From NCBI RefSeq assembly GCF_000012305.1, contig NC_007204.1, forward strand, positions 744,001 to 808,000: a stretch of DNA of 64,000 nt. Reading direction: 5' to 3'. Numbering within the stretch: position 1 is the stretch's first letter; every line of letters begins with the position of its first letter. The DNA is from Psychrobacter arcticus 273-4 (lineage in GTDB: Bacteria; Pseudomonadota; Gammaproteobacteria; Pseudomonadales; Moraxellaceae). A model generated the notes under the pieces. The model searched no databases. It was not told the origin of the DNA and worked only from the letters and a program-made list of their open reading frames with translations. Of the stretch, positions 9,357 to 17,793 are shown in pieces. A program made the translations under genes and the position numbers.

Positions 9357-10451
9357 ATGACGTTGTCTTATTCACATGCTCATCAACAAGGTAGCGGCAC
9401 GACGGAAGTTGTCGCAGTGCTGGTTGCGATTACTGAACATACGGCGCGCGTTTTAACCGTTGATCAAGGCAAGCTTTTGCCTAATGGTCCGCTTATGCCG
9501 TTGCATCGCTCGTTGCAAGCGGGCGTGCGTCAATGGGTGGAAGAACAAACGCAGCAGCCGCTCGGTTATTTAGAGCAGCTATATACCTTTGTCGATACCA
9601 ATAGACGCAATGTCGATGGTCATGCATTGGTATATGTCAGCTATTTGGGGTTGGTGCAAGAGACGCAAACGCAGCAGCTACAGAGCCAAGCATTATGGCG
9701 TGATTGGTATGATTATTTCCCATGGGAAAATCACCTAGATGGTATGCCGGTTATCATTATGGAACATATCGTACCAGCGTTATTAAGCTGGGCAGATGAT
9801 GCAAAAGAGACAGAGGTCAAGCAACGTCGCCGTCAGCGTATTGGTTTGTGTTGGGGAGTCAGTGAAACGATTCTGAATAATGCCGCTCAAAATAAAAGCG
9901 CACTTTCAAATACAGAGAGCAACAATCAGACAATAAATAACAAAGAATACGAGAATAGAGAATGGATTGCAGAACATGTCCTTCTGCGCTATGAGATGTT
10001 GTATGAAGCAGGTCTTATTGCAGAAGCACCGACTTATCCACCAAGCTATTTGTCCAATGCTCAATCTAGCAATGCTCAATCTGGCAAGGCCTTTAAATTA
10101 CCTAATAACTGGTCACAGCTCATAGGGTCGCCGATGTACTATGACCATCGCCGGGTGATTGCGACTGCTATTTCAAGGTTGCGTGCAAAAATTGAATATC
10201 GACCGCTCATTTTTGGATTGATGCCAGATGTATTTACCTTGTCACAGTTGCAGCAAAGCATTGAAGCGTTATCTGGTGTGCGCTTACATAAGCAAAACTT
10301 TCGTCGTCTACTTGAGTCGCAAAATCTTGTGCTAGAAACAGGGCAGAGTAGCAGCGCCCAGCGTGGTCGCCCAGCCAAGCTTTATCGTTTTCGCCATGAT
10401 ATTGAACTACAAAGTTTGCTGATGGACAGCAAATTGCCAAAACGTAAATAG
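9357..10451 (+). CDS. nrtR: NrtR-type regulator of NAD metabolism (Nudix-like domain plus winged helix)
   Basis: The N-terminal 150 residues resemble a Nudix fold whose catalytic box is degenerate (RSLQAGVRQWVEEQTQQPLG lacks the REUXEEXGU pattern), as expected when the domain binds an ADP-ribose-type effector rather than hydrolysing it. The C-terminal part (about 255-364; VFTLSQLQQSIEAL, NFRRLLES, RGRPAKLYRF) fits the winged helix of the NrtR family. Between them is an Asn/Ser-rich linker and a 15-bp duplication (SNAQS twice, 10056-10085). It is divergent from nadA and followed by nadC, which supports control of de novo NAD synthesis. 364 residues is longer than typical NrtR (about 220-330). 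Confidence 0.8.
   Translation: MTLSYSHAHQQGSGTTEVVAVLVAITEHTARVLTVDQGKLLPNGPLMPLHRSLQAGVRQWVEEQTQQPLGYLEQLYTFVDTNRRNVDGHALVYVSYLGLVQETQTQQLQSQALWRDWYDYFPWENHLDGMPVIIMEHIVPALLSWADDAKETEVKQRRRQRIGLCWGVSETILNNAAQNKSALSNTESNNQTINNKEYENREWIAEHVLLRYEMLYEAGLIAEAPTYPPSYLSNAQSSNAQSGKAFKLPNNWSQLIGSPMYYDHRRVIATAISRLRAKIEYRPLIFGLMPDVFTLSQLQQSIEALSGVRLHKQNFRRLLESQNLVLETGQSSSAQRGRPAKLYRFRHDIELQSLLMDSKLPKRK
10056..10085 (+). repeat. 15-bp tandem duplication inside nrtR
   Basis: AATGCTCAATCTAGC followed directly by AATGCTCAATCTGGC, in frame, encoding Asn-Ala-Gln-Ser repeats in the linker between the two domains. Confidence 0.8.
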
Positions 10452-10544
10452 CCTCAAAATCTTTATCATTTTCAAACCCTATAAATTTATTGAAACTTTC
10501 AATTGGTGAGATGTTCTTGCGAGCCAATGAACTTTACGTTATAT

Positions 10545-10565
10545 TTATGCTCATTTTGAGTTTAA
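10545..10565. promoter_or_regulatory. Putative NrtR operator upstream of nadC
   Basis: TTATGCTCA, then TTT, then TGAGTTTAA: left arm and spacer are identical to the nadA site and the right arm differs at two positions. It lies 63-83 bases before the nadC ATG. Confidence 0.75.
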
Positions 10566-10627
10566 ATGAGATTTTTTCACAATATACGCATCTATTAAGT
10601 AAAGACACACAGAAATAAGGGCTAAAA

Positions 10628-11488
10628 ATGACAGTTAAACGAGAGCCAGCATTGGCTGAGGTGTTACTTAAACCTTTGGTTGAGTCAGCATTAATGGAAG
10701 ATTTGGGTAGACGCGGTGATGTCACCTCGCAAGCGACCATTCCAGCTGATATGCAAGCGCAATTACAGATCAAAGCACGCCAAGCTGGCGTGATATGTGG
10801 TATGGATTTAGCACGCTTATCTTTTGCTTTGATTGATGAGAAGATTGAGTTTGTTGCTTACATCAATGACGGTGAAACGGTCGAGGCTGGCGCAGTATTA
10901 GCAACTGTGCGCGGCAATGCGCGAAATTTGCTGACCGCAGAGCGTACGGCGCTTAACTTTATGACCCATCTTAGTGGTATTGCGACAGACACCAAAAAAA
11001 TCGTCGATAGTGTTGCAGATTATCCAGCACAAATTACCTGTACCCGTAAAACCATTCCAGGCTTACGTATCGTCCAAAAATATGCCGTACGCTGCGGCGG
11101 CGGGCGCAATCATCGCTTGGGATTAGATGATGCGATTTTAATTAAAGACAACCATATTGCTATCGCAGGTGATATTAAAACAGCGATTGAGCAAGCACAA
11201 CAATTTGCTGGGCATCTGATCCCAATCGAAGTGGAAGTCGATACCTTGGCGCAACTAGAGCAAGCTTTAGATGCTGGCGTCAGCTTGGTACTTTTGGATA
11301 ACATGGCGCCTGAAGTGTTGTTACAAGCGGTCGCTATGTGTCAAGGTCGCGCCAAAACGGAAGCATCAGGCGGTATCACCCCTGAAACGGTGCAGGCCGT
11401 TGCAAAAACTGGCGTTGATTTTATCGCGATGGGATACTTGACTCATAGCACGACGGCACTCGATATCGGTCTTGATTTTAGTGCATAA
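10628..11488 (+). CDS. nadC: Nicotinate-nucleotide pyrophosphorylase NadC
   Basis: Converts quinolinate and PRPP to nicotinic acid mononucleotide, the step after NadB and NadA. 286 residues, the usual length. Family motifs: LMEDLGRRGDVTS at the N-terminus, ERTALNFMTHLSGIAT, TCTRKTIPGLR (phosphate/PRPP site), AVRCGGGRNHRLGL and KDNHIAIAG. AAGG stands 8 bases before the ATG. Own promoter region with an operator like that of nadA, so NrtR probably controls all three nad genes. Confidence 0.95.
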   Translation: MTVKREPALAEVLLKPLVESALMEDLGRRGDVTSQATIPADMQAQLQIKARQAGVICGMDLARLSFALIDEKIEFVAYINDGETVEAGAVLATVRGNARNLLTAERTALNFMTHLSGIATDTKKIVDSVADYPAQITCTRKTIPGLRIVQKYAVRCGGGRNHRLGLDDAILIKDNHIAIAGDIKTAIEQAQQFAGHLIPIEVEVDTLAQLEQALDAGVSLVLLDNMAPEVLLQAVAMCQGRAKTEASGGITPETVQAVAKTGVDFIAMGYLTHSTTALDIGLDFSA

Positions 11489-11509
11489 AATAAGCATTCG
11501 ATTTTATGG

Positions 11510-11531
11510 TTTAAATCATTGATGATTTAAA
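11510..11531. terminator. Palindrome downstream of nadC, possible weak terminator
   Basis: Perfect 10-base arms TTTAAATCAT and ATGATTTAAA around TG, 22 bases after the nadC stop. AT-rich with no clear U-run, so it may be only a cruciform-prone palindrome. Confidence 0.4.
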
Positions 11532-11720
11532 ATGTTGGTCATTAGTCTATTAAAAGAGCCTATTGCTATTGAGTGGATACTGATTTGGTTGTACAAGAAA
11601 ACTCAAACAAAGTAATGATTTAATAGGCTTATCTGCCTATGCTACAATGCCGCTGCTACCGACTATTAGGTCATCGCTATAACAGTAGGGTGACCTTATC
11701 TTTTTGCCCAGTTTGACCAA

Positions 11721-11858
11721 TATAGTCGGTGAAAAGTAATATCGATACAACACGTACTACTGGTGCAAATTTTTCTTGCTTGCTGTGCCTACGCAGACAG
11801 AGGCTGCAAAAAATTTACACCAGCAATACGGTAGCGACTTTAAAGTATTTCAACTATA
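11721..11858 (+). repeat. Family A palindromic element, copy A4
   Basis: 138 bp, TATAGTCGG to CAACTATA, almost identical to A1. Its right end lies only 16 bases before the GTG start of marC, so the leader of marC is largely the element. The rest of the nadC-marC gap holds nothing I recognise apart from the palindrome after nadC. Confidence 0.92.
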
Positions 11859-11874
11859 GACAAGCGAGCGCTCA

Positions 11875-12516
11875 GTGAATACTGAAATTATTAAGATAAT
11901 CTTGGCCTTTATGGTATTGATTAATCCGTTTAGCGCTCTGACGCTATTTTTGGATTCGACCCGCGGTTATTCGATGAATAATCGACGTAAAGTTGCCCGT
12001 GTTGCTTGTCTGACGATTTTTATTACCATCAGTTTTTTTACGCTAGCAGGCGAAACGCTTCTCAAAGTCTTGGGTATTTCAATCGGCTCGTTTCAGTTGG
12101 CCGGCGGTATCTTGGTGTTTTTAATCGCTCTCAATATGATGAATGGCGATGGTAATCCGGTTAAGCCTGATCAAGAAAACTTCGATGTCGACCATCTGCA
12201 AGGTGCGCCGCCAACGATGGCAGCCGCTGTTGTACCGATTGCTATTCCGATGATGATTGGACCGGGTGGTATTTCAACGGTGATTATTTACTCATCACAA
12301 GTTTCCGGTATCTTGCAAGTATCCGCCATTTTGATTGCGGGTTTGTTTATTAGTCTATTTTGTTATTTGGCATTGATGGCAGCCGGTCGTATCAGTCGCT
12401 TATTGGGTGATACAGGACTCAATATTATGAGTCGAATTATGGGCATGCTACTCGCTGCAGTTGCTATCGAAATTATCATTAACGGGCTCCGCACGCTGTT
12501 CCCTGATTTGATGTAG
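11875..12516 (+). CDS. marC: MarC-family integral membrane protein
   Basis: 213 residues with six hydrophobic segments, the normal MarC/YhgN size. Typical stretches: INPFSALTLFL near the N-terminus, IAIPMMIGPGGISTVI in the middle, LNIMSRIMGMLLAAVAIEII at the C-terminus. The family is annotated as small neutral amino-acid transporter-like but its function is unsettled. The GTG start has no strong ribosome site and directly follows repeat A4. Convergent with a decayed exporter gene 4 bases downstream. Confidence 0.85.
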   Translation: MNTEIIKIILAFMVLINPFSALTLFLDSTRGYSMNNRRKVARVACLTIFITISFFTLAGETLLKVLGISIGSFQLAGGILVFLIALNMMNGDGNPVKPDQENFDVDHLQGAPPTMAAAVVPIAIPMMIGPGGISTVIIYSSQVSGILQVSAILIAGLFISLFCYLALMAAGRISRLLGDTGLNIMSRIMGMLLAAVAIEIIINGLRTLFPDLM

Positions 12517-12520
12517 TTTT

Positions 12521-12775
12521 TTAGACTATAAAACTTATTTGAGCTGAAAATGTCTGTTTTAGCTTTGCTATAAATGCCAAGCCAAATATAGCAAATATGC
12601 CGACCAAGGGTATCAAGGATATTCCATGCTTTTGGTTTGATAAATAAAGGCTTTAGTAGCCTTGCGCCATAGCCAAGCGCAAAAAAGAAGAAGAACGAAG
12701 CGTTGACCGCACCTACTGCAAAGGCAAGTTTACTACTGGCACCCGTTGAAACCATACCGACCAGTACCAAGGTAT
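12521..12775 (-). pseudogene. argO: Remnant of an ArgO/LysE-type amino-acid exporter, cut by an IS and frameshifted
   Basis: Minus-strand reading gives VGMVSTGASSKLAFAVGAVN, then LGYGARLLKPLF and KPKAWNILDT, which match the C-terminal third of ArgO/LysE exporters. After NILDT the frame is lost; moving by one base restores a family-like end, VGIFAIFGLAFIAKLKQTFS, with a stop at 12521-12523. So the remnant carries a one-base frameshift and has lost its N-terminal two thirds to IS copy 1 at 12776. The missing part is not found on the other side of the IS. Not expected to be functional. Confidence 0.8.
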
Positions 12776-12846
12776 GGTAATCCCCCCAATAAATAAGAAC
12801 ACCTAGAAATAGAGATTAACTGCTAAACTACCAGCAGGAGAAACTC

Positions 12847-13113
12847 ATGAAAAAATCACGCTTTAGCGACAACCAAATCGTCAACATCCTCAAACAAGCG
12901 GAACAAGGCGTACCTATTGCTGAGCTGTGCCGTGAGCACAATGTCGGCCAAAGCACGTTCTATAACTGGCGTTCAAAGTATGGCGGCATGGATGCCACGC
13001 TTATTACCCGTCTTAAAGAGCTTGAGATTGAAAATGCCCGTCTGAAGAAGATGTATGCCGAAGAGCGACTCAAATCAGATATCCTACAGGATGCTATGTC
13101 AAAAAAGTGGTAG
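12847..13113 (+). CDS. IS3-family transposase OrfA, copy 1
   Basis: 88-residue DNA-binding subunit: helix-turn-helix ([15 protein letters not shown], then [12 protein letters not shown]) and a C-terminal leucine-rich coiled coil ([15 protein letters not shown]). AGGAG stands 7 bases before the ATG. Near the end the heptamer AAAAAAG (13101-13107) is a standard -1 slippery site that joins this frame to orfB. Confidence 0.93.
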   Translation: MKKSRFSDNQIVNILKQAEQGVPIAELCREHNVGQSTFYNWRSKYGGMDATLITRLKELEIENARLKKMYAEERLKSDILQDAMSKKW

Positions 13114-13934
13114 CGCCGCTTGGGCGCAAAGCATTAGCTAGTCACTATATTAAAGATTATGGCATCAGTATCCGCAGGGCTTGCTTGATCTTTAATATCA
13201 GCGTGACCTGCTATTATCATAAGTCTGCGGCTTCTGACGAGAATAAGCAAATAGCTGACTTGCTTATAGAGCTGACCACCCAGAATAAGAACTGGGGCTT
13301 TGGGTTGTGCTTCTTAACCCTGCGTAATGTGATTGGACTACCTTACAATCATAAGCGTGTGTATCGCATCTACTGCGAGCTTGAATTAAACCTTAGAATC
13401 AAACCTAAGCGCCGTATTAAACGCGTTAAACCCGTACCACTTGCCGTACCTGTAGAACCGAATCAAAGCTGGAGCATGGACTTCATGCATGATGCTTTAA
13501 CCGATGGCAGGGCATTTAGACTGTTTAATGTCATTGATGATTACAACCGAGAAGCCTTAACGGTTGAGATTGATTTCTCACTACCAGCCCAAAGAGTCAT
13601 ACGTAGCTTAAATCAGCTGATTGAATGTCGAGGTCGCCCTGATCAATTAAGATGTGATAACGGCCCTGAATATATCAGTAATGCGCTCAAAGACTGGGCC
13701 TTAGAACAAGGCATTACGATAAGCTATATTGAACCTGGCAATCCACAACAAAACGCCTATGTGGAGCGCTATAATAGAACCATGCGCTATGATTGGCTAA
13801 ATCAGGAGTTGTTTACATATTTAGATCAAGTCAGAGAGCAAGCTGAAGACTGGTTATACCACTATAATAATGAGCGCCCTAATATGGGTAATGGCGGCTT
13901 TACGCCTATACAGAAACTAAACCAGGCAGCTTAA
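13107..13934 (+). CDS. IS3-family transposase OrfB (DDE integrase core), copy 1
   Basis: 275 residues counted from the GTG at 13107. The frame is -1 relative to orfA and is open at the AAAAAAG heptamer, so the active transposase is probably an OrfAB fusion made by programmed frameshifting. Catalytic triad visible as Asp in SWSMDFMHD, Asp in RCDNGPEY and Glu in AYVERYNR. The C-terminal [14 protein letters not shown] is typical. Intact. Confidence 0.93.
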   Translation: MVAPLGRKALASHYIKDYGISIRRACLIFNISVTCYYHKSAASDENKQIADLLIELTTQNKNWGFGLCFLTLRNVIGLPYNHKRVYRIYCELELNLRIKPKRRIKRVKPVPLAVPVEPNQSWSMDFMHDALTDGRAFRLFNVIDDYNREALTVEIDFSLPAQRVIRSLNQLIECRGRPDQLRCDNGPEYISNALKDWALEQGITISYIEPGNPQQNAYVERYNRTMRYDWLNQELFTYLDQVREQAEDWLYHYNNERPNMGNGGFTPIQKLNQAA

Positions 13935-14031
13935 TTCTATTGATTAAGTGTCTTATGCTTGGGATGATTACCCTTGCTTGTAGTATGCGATGATTTTGAT
14001 CTTAAAGTCTAGATTGTAACGCATAAAAATA

Positions 14032-14068
14032 CCCCATAAGTTGTGTCCAACTTATGGGGGTCAGTTCA
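14032..14068. mobile_element. Probable terminal remnant of another IS (IS150-like end) with a perfect hairpin
   Basis: CCCCATAAGTTG and CAACTTATGGGG form a perfect 12-base hairpin with a 4-base loop, followed by GGTCAGTTCA. Read on the minus strand the end is TGAACTGACCCCCATAAG, then TTGGACAC, which resembles terminal repeats of IS150-group elements. No transposase is left beside it. The hairpin could now serve as a terminator for the acyltransferase gene, which ends about 37 bases away on the minus strand. Confidence 0.5.
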
Positions 14069-14104
14069 TTTCTCAATAACGTCCTTTTCACTATGTTGCT
14101 GAAC

Positions 14105-16048
14105 TCATTTAAAAACTTCATCATAAATAGGCGAAATAACTTCTGAGCCATAGCTACTTAAATGATCATCATCAAAATAAAGTGGAACTCCATCAATATC
14201 ACCATAACAATATTTACTGTCGCATAGGGAAGGAAGGGGATCTAATACCTTAGCACCACAGCGTTGCACAGCTTTATCTTGCATTTTAAATGCACTCTTT
14301 TGGCGTTTTTTATATTCATCAAGTGTTATTTTAATAGATTTATCATTACTATTCAAAACTGAAGACCGAAACATGGTTAATGGTATATCTTCTTTCATTT
14401 CAGGCGTTGGTCTTACTAAATAAACAGGGTTATTTTGAGTGAACTCACATATGGTGTTAATCATATGCCCTGTTAAATTCTTCCGATATTCATTGTTCCT
14501 TTTACTAAAAACCTTATCGACAAAACGCTCTGGAGGGCTTAAGTGGAAATCTTTATCCTCGTTTAATCCGTATAGATTCTGAGATGTTCTGTTAATGATA
14601 ATCACTGGAACACCAGGGTACTTTTGTGCTGAAATCTCAATAACATTTGCCACTAATTTGCCACAATTATAATCTGGATTATCCCCATTCTTATTAACTG
14701 AATACAATCCTTTTATCGTATTACATGCCGAAAGGCCCATACTTAAAACACTTCCGTTAGCTAAGGCAGCTCTATTACCAATAGAAACCATTTGGGCATT
14801 TGCATGACTATCTCCAACAACAATTGCTTTTACTGGACCATCACCGTAAATACAGGCTGGAGAGACTCCATTTTCCACTTTTCCACAAACTGGTTCTCTA
14901 GGATTTCTTTTTTGTTGTTCTATTATAGTTATTTTCTCTGTTGACAAGCGATAAGATGTAAGGGCTTCAGACTTTAGAAACAGTACACTACCTAACACTC
15001 CTACAATCCCCGCAATATAAACTGGCTTACATTTTAAGTAACTTAAAAAAGTAGGAAAACTTCTTTTAAAATTAATTTTCTCAACATACTTGTAACTTAA
15101 AAAGCCAAGCAATACTGACAGTACCATACCTATATAAATATAATGATCAGGCAGGGAGAATGTATAGATAGCAACCACAAATGGCCAATGCCAAAGGTAG
15201 ATTGAATAAGACCACGCCCCTAACTTCTGAAAGACGATATTGCCTGTAATGATGCTATCGTTGCGTTGTGCTTGGATAATAAGAAATGAACCTAGGACAG
15301 GGAATAGCGCTAAATAACCTGGCCACAGATTTTCTGCTGAAATTAAGAAGTAAGAGGCAATAACTAATATCAAGCCTGTCCACTCTACAAACTTCTTTCT
15401 GTTTTCTTGTAGTGTAAAAGGGTAAAGGTAGGCAATTCCACCCAGCATCATCTCCCATGCTCTAGTAGGAAACAGGTAGTAAGCGGCATTAGGTGACTGA
15501 TAGGTTGCAATAGCAGAGAATATAAAGCCAAGTACGGTGCCAACTATGAGTAACGATTTTAGGGTTTTTATAGATAGAAATTTACGTAAAGCTAGAAGCA
15601 CCAACGGGTAGATGATATAAAACTGCCACTCTACCGATAATGACCAGGTATGTAACAGCCATTTCTCATGAGAAGCTGCATCGAAATATCTAGCCTCTCG
15701 CCAATAAACAAAATTAGATAAGAAGCCTACACTGCTCGCAGCATGCTTACCTAACGCCTTGTATTCTAATGGTGTGAGATAAAACCAGCCAAAGACCAAC
15801 AACACCAAGCAAAGCAATGCTAAAGCAGGAATAATTCTATTGGCTCGAGCAACATAAAAATTAAGAACTGAGAAATTATCTTGCTCCATCCCTCTAAATA
15901 TAATCCCAGTCATTAAAAAACCTGAAATAACAAAAAAGACATCAACCCCAGAAAAGCCACCAGGCATCCAAGAAGCGTTGAAATGGAATAGCACAACAGC
16001 GATGACGGCAAGTGCTCTAAGGCCGTTAATATCTTTTCTAAACTTCAT
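14105..16048 (-). CDS. OafA/YrhL-type acyltransferase with C-terminal SGNH domain
   Basis: Membrane O-acyltransferase, probably adding acetyl groups to a surface polysaccharide. The N-terminal half (about residues 5-370) is an Acyltransferase_3 domain with roughly ten membrane segments and motifs NGLRALAVIAVVLFHF and GVDVFFVISGFLMTG. The C-terminal 270 residues form a periplasmic SGNH domain: VVGDSHAN holds the Ser, and DDDHLSSYGSE the Asp and His. The start at ATG 16048 (MKFRKDI) gives 647 residues; TTG 16063 is an alternative. IS copy 2 sits 20 bases upstream and separates the gene from its original promoter. The acceptor glycan is unknown. Confidence 0.88.
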   Translation of the reverse strand: MKFRKDINGLRALAVIAVVLFHFNASWMPGGFSGVDVFFVISGFLMTGIIFRGMEQDNFSVLNFYVARANRIIPALALLCLVLLVFGWFYLTPLEYKALGKHAASSVGFLSNFVYWREARYFDAASHEKWLLHTWSLSVEWQFYIIYPLVLLALRKFLSIKTLKSLLIVGTVLGFIFSAIATYQSPNAAYYLFPTRAWEMMLGGIAYLYPFTLQENRKKFVEWTGLILVIASYFLISAENLWPGYLALFPVLGSFLIIQAQRNDSIITGNIVFQKLGAWSYSIYLWHWPFVVAIYTFSLPDHYIYIGMVLSVLLGFLSYKYVEKINFKRSFPTFLSYLKCKPVYIAGIVGVLGSVLFLKSEALTSYRLSTEKITIIEQQKRNPREPVCGKVENGVSPACIYGDGPVKAIVVGDSHANAQMVSIGNRAALANGSVLSMGLSACNTIKGLYSVNKNGDNPDYNCGKLVANVIEISAQKYPGVPVIIINRTSQNLYGLNEDKDFHLSPPERFVDKVFSKRNNEYRKNLTGHMINTICEFTQNNPVYLVRPTPEMKEDIPLTMFRSSVLNSNDKSIKITLDEYKKRQKSAFKMQDKAVQRCGAKVLDPLPSLCDSKYCYGDIDGVPLYFDDDHLSSYGSEVISPIYDEVFK

Positions 16049-16139
16049 AAGAAATCTGTCCAAAGGGTGGTAATCCCCCCAATAAATAAGAACACCTAGA
16101 AATAGAGATTAACTGCTAAACTACCAGCAGGAGAAACTC

Positions 16140-16406
16140 ATGAAAAAATCACGCTTTAGCGACAACCAAATCGTCAACATCCTCAAACAAGCGGAACAAG
16201 GCGTACCTATTGCTGAGCTGTGCCGTGAGCACAATGTCGGCCAAAGCACGTTCTATAACTGGCGTTCAAAGTATGGCGGCATGGATGCCACGCTTATTAC
16301 CCGTCTTAAAGAGCTTGAGATTGAAAATGCCCGTCTGAAGAAGATGTATGCCGAAGAGCGACTCAAATCAGATATCCTACAGGATGCTATGTCAAAAAAG
16401 TGGTAG
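16140..16406 (+). CDS. IS3-family transposase OrfA, copy 2
   Basis: The 88-residue protein is identical to OrfA of copy 1, with the same upstream ribosome site and AAAAAAG slippery heptamer at its end. Confidence 0.93.
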   Translation: MKKSRFSDNQIVNILKQAEQGVPIAELCREHNVGQSTFYNWRSKYGGMDATLITRLKELEIENARLKKMYAEERLKSDILQDAMSKKW

Positions 16407-17227
16407 CGCCGCTTGGGCGCAAAGCATTAGCTAGTCACTATATTAAAGATTATGGCATCAGTATCCGCAGGGCTTGCTTGATCTTTAATATCAGCGTGAC
16501 CTGCTATTATCATAAGTCTGCGGCTTCTGACGAGAATAAGCAAATAGCTGACTTGCTTATAGAGCTGACCACCCAGAATAAGAACTGGGGCTTTGGGTTG
16601 TGCTTCTTAACCCTGCGTAATGTGATTGGACTACCTTACAATCATAAGCGTGTGTATCGCATCTACTGCGAGCTTGAATTAAACCTTAGAATCAAACCTA
16701 AGCGCCGTATTAAACGCGTTAAACCCGTACCACTTGCCGTACCTGTAGAACCGAATCAAAGCTGGAGCATGGACTTCATGCATGATGCTTTAACCGATGG
16801 CAGGGCATTTAGACTGTTTAATGTCATTGATGATTACAACCGAGAAGCCTTAACGGTTGAGATTGATTTCTCACTACCAGCCCAAAGAGTCATACGTAGC
16901 TTAAATCAGCTGATTGAATGTCGAGGTCGCCCTGATCAATTAAGATGTGATAACGGCCCTGAATATATCAGTAATGCGCTCAAAGACTGGGCCTTAGAAC
17001 AAGGCATTACGATAAGCTATATTGAACCTGGCAATCCACAACAAAACGCCTATGTGGAGCGCTATAATAGAACCATGCGCTATGATTGGCTAAATCAGGA
17101 GTTGTTTACATATTTAGATCAAGTCAGAGAGCAAGCTGAAGACTGGTTATACCACTATAATAATGAGCGCCCTAATATGGGTAATGGCGGCTTTACGCCT
17201 ATACAGAAACTAAACCAGGCAGCTTAA
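16400..17227 (+). CDS. IS3-family transposase OrfB, copy 2
   Basis: 275 residues, identical to OrfB of copy 1 with the same DDE residues. Read from a GTG overlapping the end of orfA, or more likely as the -1 frameshift fusion. Confidence 0.93.
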   Translation: MVAPLGRKALASHYIKDYGISIRRACLIFNISVTCYYHKSAASDENKQIADLLIELTTQNKNWGFGLCFLTLRNVIGLPYNHKRVYRIYCELELNLRIKPKRRIKRVKPVPLAVPVEPNQSWSMDFMHDALTDGRAFRLFNVIDDYNREALTVEIDFSLPAQRVIRSLNQLIECRGRPDQLRCDNGPEYISNALKDWALEQGITISYIEPGNPQQNAYVERYNRTMRYDWLNQELFTYLDQVREQAEDWLYHYNNERPNMGNGGFTPIQKLNQAA

Positions 17228-17340
17228 TTCTATTGATTAAGTGTCTTATGCTTGGGATGATTACCGGGTGAATATGAAATTGTTGTAGTATACTTGATAG
17301 TATGGTATTTGTAAGCGAATATATAGCTCGTATTACTTCA

Positions 17341-17365
17341 GTGTCTTATGCTTGGGAGGGTTACC
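17341..17365 (+). mobile_element. Solo right end of a related IS
   Basis: GTGTCTTATGCTTGGG followed by AGGGTTACC matches the right terminus of IS copies 1 and 2 except for two bases (AGGG instead of ATGA). It stands 75 bases beyond copy 2 with no transposase attached, so an earlier related element was once here and was lost. It overlaps the artificial N-terminal extension of the gtrA frame. Confidence 0.7.
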
Positions 17366-17433
17366 ATAATCCGATAGTAATTAGAAAGCTTTGTGATACA
17401 ATCACGATATTTTTCATACACAGTGTAGATTTA

Positions 17434-17790
17434 ATGCTCAAATTATTTGGCCGATATTTCTCTATTGGAATATTAAACACTGCAATCCATTGGATGGTTT
17501 TTGCCGTATTAGTCTTATTTTTAGATAGATCACAAGCCATGGCTAATTTCACCGCATTTTGTGTAGCTGTTACATTTAGCTTTTTTGCCAACTCTAAATG
17601 GACTTTTAAAGCCAGCGCAACCTTATCTCGTTATCTTATTTTTGTTGTATTTATGGGATTTATCGCCGTAATCCTAGGTTATATAGCAGATACAATAAAA
17701 TTACCAGGTTTAGTTACTTTAGTGTCTTTTTCTATCATTAGTTTGTTTCTTGGTTTTATATATTCCCATTTTATCGTTTTTAAAGAGTAA
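17434..17790 (+). CDS. gtrA: GtrA-family membrane protein
   Basis: 118 residues with four membrane segments (for example YFSIGILNTAIHWMVFAVLV and FCVAVTFSFFANSKWTF), the standard GtrA/DPMS-associated fold. GtrA proteins are thought to flip undecaprenyl-phosphate-linked sugars for glycan side-chain addition. The frame is open back to 17302, but the earlier part reads through a solo IS end, so ATG 17434 (MLKLFGRYF) is preferred although its ribosome site is weak. Followed 3 bases later by gtrB. Confidence 0.82.
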   Translation: MLKLFGRYFSIGILNTAIHWMVFAVLVLFLDRSQAMANFTAFCVAVTFSFFANSKWTFKASATLSRYLIFVVFMGFIAVILGYIADTIKLPGLVTLVSFSIISLFLGFIYSHFIVFKE

Positions 17791-17793
17791 AAA

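Larger units (their letters stand above)
12776..13972 (+). mobile_element. IS3-family element (IS407-like), copy 1, 1197 bp
   Basis: Terminal inverted repeats begin GGTAATC at the left (GGTAATCCCCCC) and end GATTACC at the right (right end inverted: GGTAATCATCCC). Contains orfA and orfB in overlapping frames. Same length and, by eye, same sequence as copy 2. The flanking four bases differ (GTAT on the left, CTTG on the right), so there is no target duplication; this fits an IS-adjacent deletion that removed most of the argO-type gene. Confidence 0.92.
16069..17265 (+). mobile_element. IS3-family element (IS407-like), copy 2, 1197 bp
   Basis: Same ends and length as copy 1, and identical to it as far as I compared. 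It is flanked by a clean 4-base target duplication GGGT (16065-16068 and 17266-17269), which fixes the ends exactly and shows an ordinary recent insertion. Same orientation as copy 1; the pair encloses the acyltransferase. Confidence 0.95.

Noticed and set aside
12363..12770. A 135-codon minus-strand frame as an intact gene
   Set aside because: Its first part matches the end of an ArgO-type exporter, but its C-terminal part is out of frame and overlaps marC on the other strand. It is better explained as a frameshifted, truncated remnant ending at 12521.
12776..17265. Composite transposon IS-acyltransferase-IS
   Set aside because: Outer flanks do not match (GTAT on the left, GGGT on the right), and copy 2 has its own complete target duplication, so the two ISs inserted separately.
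17302..17433. Longer GtrA with 44 extra N-terminal residues
   Set aside because: The extra codons read through a leftover IS right end (17341-17365), and family members start near MLKLFGRYF.
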